Assembly (NCBI GenBank): GCA_013298675.1
Contig: JAAFIJ010000090.1
Span: forward strand, 1 to 8,934
Origin: Rhodobacterales bacterium
GTDB taxonomy: Bacteria > Pseudomonadota > Alphaproteobacteria > Rhodobacterales > Rhodobacteraceae
Direction: 5' to 3'
DNA: 8,934 bases
In this document: positions 6,739-8,934 of the stretch, one piece after another
Numbering within the stretch: position 1 is the first letter of the stretch
Layout of the letters: every line of letters starts with the position of its first letter
Program-made: the position numbers and the translations under genes
The notes under the pieces: generated by a model
What the model was told of the DNA's origin: nothing
Database searches by the model: none
Seen by the model: the letters and a program-made list of their open reading frames with translations, nothing else

Positions 6739-6811
6739 ATATGGGACACTAGACAGCAACCACAAGCCCCCCCATATTGATTTTTTCAGATCAACCGGCG
6801 AAATAACCTAG

Positions 6812-7195
6812 ATGAGCGGCACAGAGTTTTCATCACAGTGTCAGGTGATCAATTCGGTTTTGGCCCGGGTTGGCGACCGATGGAGCGTGCAGATCATCTT
6901 TGCATTGGGGAACGGCCCCAAGCGTTTTAATGCCTTAAAGCGGGATCTTGGCATCACCCAACGTGTGTTGGCAAAAACGCTGCGGGATTTGCAAATCGAC
7001 GGGCTGGTGATGCGGCAAGAGTCCGCAGATCTTTTGCCGAAAGTCGAATATGAATTGACGGAATTGGGCCGCAGTTTTCGCGGGCCTGTGTTGGCGTTGG
7101 CCGAATGGGCGATCCAAAACGCTGCTGCAATCTGCACTCTGTCGCAAACCGCTACATCAGCAAGGCTGTCCTTGATGGAAGCGGCCGCAGAATAG
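6812..7195 (+). CDS. HxlR-family winged-helix transcriptional regulator, possibly thiol-redox sensing
   Basis: This 127-residue protein has the HxlR (DUF24) layout: Cys10, then the helix VLARVGDRWSVQIIFAL, the DNA-binding unit RFNALKRDLGITQRVLAKTL (38-57) with LQIDGLVMR, the wing KVEYELTELG (77-86), and the dimerising C-terminal helix containing Trp99. It has just two cysteines, Cys10 and Cys108, a position pattern like B. subtilis YodB, where the N-terminal cysteine senses quinones and disulfide stress. B. subtilis YodB and HypR both control nitroreductase/flavin oxidoreductase genes, so the divergent nitroreductase here fits the same logic. Redox or quinone sensing is inferred. No clear Shine-Dalgarno precedes the ATG; the start rests on the family N-terminus. 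Repeated palindromes lie in its promoter region. Confidence 0.93.
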   Translation: MSGTEFSSQCQVINSVLARVGDRWSVQIIFALGNGPKRFNALKRDLGITQRVLAKTLRDLQIDGLVMRQESADLLPKVEYELTELGRSFRGPVLALAEWAIQNAAAICTLSQTATSARLSLMEAAAE

Positions 7196-7326
7196 GGGTT
7201 AAGGCCTAGGCTTCGCGGATCAGCGCTGATTGATGACCTCTTGCCATCGTGGCGCGCAAACTACCCCAACCTAGGGTGATGCCTGACTCTCCGCCCAACG
7301 GTCATGCCTTCCCAAATGCTGCCGCA

Positions 7327-7355
7327 TTGACTGAAGCAGGCCCTTAGACAAGTAT
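7327..7355 (+). promoter_or_regulatory. possible promoter of the DoxX-like gene
   Basis: TTGACT (7327-7332) is a good -35 element and is followed after 17 bases by AAGTAT (7350-7355), a poor -10. The distance to the gene (28 bases) is right. Apart from this and the palindrome ATCAGCGCTGAT at 7219-7230, the 187-base gap after the regulator gene shows nothing recognisable. Confidence 0.3.
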
Positions 7356-7382
7356 TGTTCTCGGTTAACGGGAGGTTATCCT

Positions 7383-7772
7383 ATGTCACAAACAACGCAA
7401 ATTCGCATCGGCTGGGGCCTTTCTGCCCTTTTTACGTTTTTCATGTTGGGCGCGTCAGTTGCGCCGAAACTGTTGGGGATGCCCGTCGCACAACAAACCA
7501 TGGCGGCTTTGGGCTGGCCCGATGCGCCGGTGATATTGATCGGATGTCTTGAACTGGTGTGCACCTTACTTTTCATCTTTCCGCCCACGGGCCTGTTGGG
7601 CGCGGTGCTGATGATGGCAATTCTTGGCGGTGCCATAACCACACAGTTACGTGCTGGCTCTCCTTTGGCGTCACATACCCTTTTCGGGATTTATCTCGGC
7701 GTGCTGATGTGGGTCGGATTGGTCTTGCGCGACCCTCGGGTGCGTACGGTGTTTCCGCTGATCAGCCGTTAA
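7383..7772 (+). CDS. DoxX-like four-helix membrane protein
   Basis: A 129-residue hydrophobic protein with four likely membrane helices at about 9-28, 48-66, 69-88 and 98-115. The pattern of helix 1 followed by a short loop with VAPKLLGMPVA, and a GCLELVCTLLFIFPPTGLLGA second-third helix hairpin, fits the DoxX-like family (small quinone-related or stress-related inner-membrane proteins; exact function unknown). A strong GGGAGG site (7370-7375) lies 7 bases before the ATG. It follows the HxlR gene on the same strand after 187 bases, with its own possible promoter. DoxX-family proteins are often found near redox regulators, so co-function with the nitroreductase is plausible but unproven. Its stop codon overlaps the 3' end of the converging cmk by 11 bases. 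Confidence 0.85.
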   Translation: MSQTTQIRIGWGLSALFTFFMLGASVAPKLLGMPVAQQTMAALGWPDAPVILIGCLELVCTLLFIFPPTGLLGAVLMMAILGGAITTQLRAGSPLASHTLFGIYLGVLMWVGLVLRDPRVRTVFPLISR

Positions 7773-8358
7773 GCCGCGCTATTGACTGCAACACATGCTG
7801 CACAGCAAGGGCGATGGCCACATCCACCGGCAGATCAGTGGTATCAATGACGATTGCATCCTCTGCCGCGCGCAAGGGCGCGTCGGCGCGGCCCATGTCG
7901 CGGGCATCGCGTTCGATGACTTCGGCGAGAACCTGCGTGGCGTCGCCGCCCACCTCTAACCAGCGACGATGCGCGCGCGCGGCACTGCTGGCAGTAATGT
8001 ACAGTTTTACCTCTGCCTCAGGGCAAATCACCGTACCGATATCACGACCATCCAAAACAGCACCGCCCGGCGAGCGGGCAAAGCGGCGCTGAAACGCGAG
8101 GAGAGCCGCGCGCACGTCGGGGATCGCCGCTACTTGGCTTGCTGCCTGACCGGCAGCAAGGGTGCGCAAGTCATCCCGTGCAAGATCGGCGTCGCACAAA
8201 GTACGCGCGGCGGTCACAGGATCGCCCCCCTTTGCGCCAACAGCACGGTAAAGCAGCCCCGTATCCAGATGTGCAAAACCAAAGCGCGCGGCAACGGCGC
8301 GCCCGATCGTCCCTTTGCCCGCAGCTGCCGGACCGTCAATCGCCACCGTAAAAATCAT
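7762..8358 (-). CDS. cmk: cytidylate kinase
   Basis: The 198-residue protein phosphorylates CMP and dCMP with ATP. The P-loop GPAAAGKGT is at residues 9-17, followed by LDTGLLYRAV, which begins the nucleotide-binding region. QAASQVAAIPDVR and LDGRDIGTV (substrate-binding Arg/Asp) follow, then the lid-type RAHRRWLE and the ERDARDMGR segment with conserved arginines, and a final ADAPLRAAEDAIVIDTTDL stretch. It is about 25-30 residues shorter than E. coli Cmk (227), mostly between the LDTG and QAASQVAA motifs; I recall the same short form in other Rhodobacteraceae. Start 8358 is chosen because IFTVAIDGP is the family beginning; a 16-codon extension to 8406 lies inside the upstream gene. Its ribosome site AGAAAGG lies within that gene's 3' end, and its ATG comes one base after the upstream TAA, so the two are translationally coupled. 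Confidence 0.96.
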   Translation of the reverse strand: MIFTVAIDGPAAAGKGTIGRAVAARFGFAHLDTGLLYRAVGAKGGDPVTAARTLCDADLARDDLRTLAAGQAASQVAAIPDVRAALLAFQRRFARSPGGAVLDGRDIGTVICPEAEVKLYITASSAARAHRRWLEVGGDATQVLAEVIERDARDMGRADAPLRAAEDAIVIDTTDLPVDVAIALAVQHVLQSIARLNG

Positions 8359-8359
8359 C

Positions 8360-8875
8360 TTAAGGCCTTTCTGATCCTCGGCGCAGATTGAAAAGCAGGG
8401 CGGCAAAGGCCAAAATGATCGCCACGATGGCCGTCGCGGTTTTCCATTGGGTCATCGTACTGGCCCAGACCACCAAAGCATCAGAGGGAACAGCCCCGGG
8501 GGCAGTTTTGCTGAAAATCAAGGCTACAGCTTGGTTTTCCAGTAGATCCAAGCAGCAATACGCAATGGCAGGCAGAGCGAGTTTGCTAAGCAGCCCCGTC
8601 GCCATGCGCAAAGGGATCAACAAAGTGATCATGACAAACAGCGGCACAACGGTATCAAGAACACGTACCCAGCCTTGATAGAGTGTAGCCCCTTGCGATG
8701 ACAGAGTAGCAAGATAGTGCTGCACCTCTGCGACATCATAGCCCCGGTAGCGCATGTCAAGCGTCGCCTCGCCCGCAGACATACCCGGCAAAACGACGAT
8801 ATGGGCATAGGCAAGCAGCGCGAAAAGCGAGAGCGTTGCAATCGGAACCCCAAGCCTGAACAACCGCCCTTGCAT
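8360..8875 (-). CDS. four-helix inner-membrane protein of unknown function, upstream of cmk
   Basis: The 171-residue product has an N-terminal helix (about 8-30), a soluble loop of some 40 residues rich in polar and Tyr residues (MRYRGYDVAEVQHYL), a helix at 71-91, another at 95-121 interrupted by the polar motif DLLEN (110-114), and a last helix at 146-164, ending in a basic RRGSERP tail. I do not recognise the family with confidence. The buried charged motif DLLEN in an otherwise hydrophobic helix is its most notable feature and may be functional. The start at 8875 is preceded by AAGGGG 8 bases upstream; an upstream ATG at 8899 is in frame but meets a stop after six codons. The TAA stop is one base before the cmk ATG, so it is co-transcribed and probably coupled with cmk. 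Confidence 0.8.
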   Translation of the reverse strand: MQGRLFRLGVPIATLSLFALLAYAHIVVLPGMSAGEATLDMRYRGYDVAEVQHYLATLSSQGATLYQGWVRVLDTVVPLFVMITLLIPLRMATGLLSKLALPAIAYCCLDLLENQAVALIFSKTAPGAVPSDALVVWASTMTQWKTATAIVAIILAFAALLFNLRRGSERP

Positions 8876-8912
8876 GATTTAGCCCCTTAAGCCTTGCATG
8901 ACCTAGTCCCTT
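8869..8912. repeat. imperfect 24-bp tandem duplication over a translation start
   Basis: CTTGCATGATTTAGCCCCTT (8869-8888) and CTTGCATGACCTAGTCCCTT (8893-8912) share 17 of 20 bases with a 24-base period. On the minus strand each copy carries a purine-rich site (AAGGGG or AAGGGA) and an ATG CAA GG start. The inner copy is the start of the 171-residue gene; the outer copy opens a six-codon frame that ends in TAA before it. Confidence 0.7.
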
Positions 8913-8934
8913 GTCAGTGTGGCCCCAAGCTGTG
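8903..8934 (-). CDS. possible last codons of aroA (partial)
   Basis: On the minus strand one frame entering from the right edge reads QLGATLTRD and stops at TAG (complement of 8903-8905). The LGA.L pattern resembles the C-terminus of class II EPSP synthases (for example MAGLGAKIELS), and aroA commonly precedes cmk in alphaproteobacteria. Ten codons are far too few to be certain, and no symbol is assigned. Confidence 0.3.
   Translation of the reverse strand, partial: QLGATLTRD

Noticed and set aside
7219..7230. Perfect 12-bp palindrome ATCAGCGCTGAT in the gap after the HxlR gene
   Set aside because: No loop or T tail for a terminator, no second copy, and no resemblance to the ATACTGGTAT sites; one palindrome of this length can occur by chance.

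Overview
The window (GC-rich, roughly 57% by eye) looks like chromosome of a Roseobacter-group alphaproteobacterium (Rhodobacteraceae). The evidence is the block rpsA - ihfB - lapA - trpF on one strand with cmk close by, the short alphaproteobacterial form of Cmk, the six-domain S1 protein with its GASLGDILGAAL tail, and a partial gene at the left edge whose end resembles crotonyl-CoA carboxylase/reductase. I see no insertion sequences, phage genes, CRISPR arrays, tRNAs or rRNAs.

Left part (1-2013, + strand): the 3' end of a probable ccrA with a hairpin terminator, then a 513-residue solitary RecD-like superfamily 1 helicase with all its motifs, then a 78-residue stand-alone Lrp/AsnC ligand-sensing (RAM) domain without a DNA-binding part.

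Central block (2044-5807, - strand, read right to left): rpsA (ribosomal protein S1) with a 13-bp perfect hairpin terminator; ihfB (IHF beta) with its own likely promoter; lapA (two-helix inner-membrane protein); trpF (phosphoribosylanthranilate isomerase), whose start codon touches the lapA stop codon; and a PhnB-type VOC-fold protein just after trpF.

Redox module (5994-7772): a NfsB-type FMN nitroreductase with a strong terminator on the - strand; a divergent HxlR-family regulator with two cysteines placed as in the thiol-sensing YodB type; between them a 131-bp promoter region holding clustered palindromic sites built on ATACTGGTAT; then a DoxX-like four-helix membrane protein. This module lies between cmk and rpsA, which are usually adjacent in relatives.

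Right part (7762-8934, - strand): cmk (cytidylate kinase), a four-helix membrane protein of unknown function one base upstream of it, and what may be the last codons of aroA. Between the last two is an imperfect 24-bp tandem duplication that copies the ribosome binding site and start codon of the membrane protein.

Most of the window is conserved housekeeping DNA. The points most worth a second look are the regulator/nitroreductase pair with its operator cluster, the insertion of that module into a conserved operon, and the duplicated translation start. I found no convincing wholly new system.
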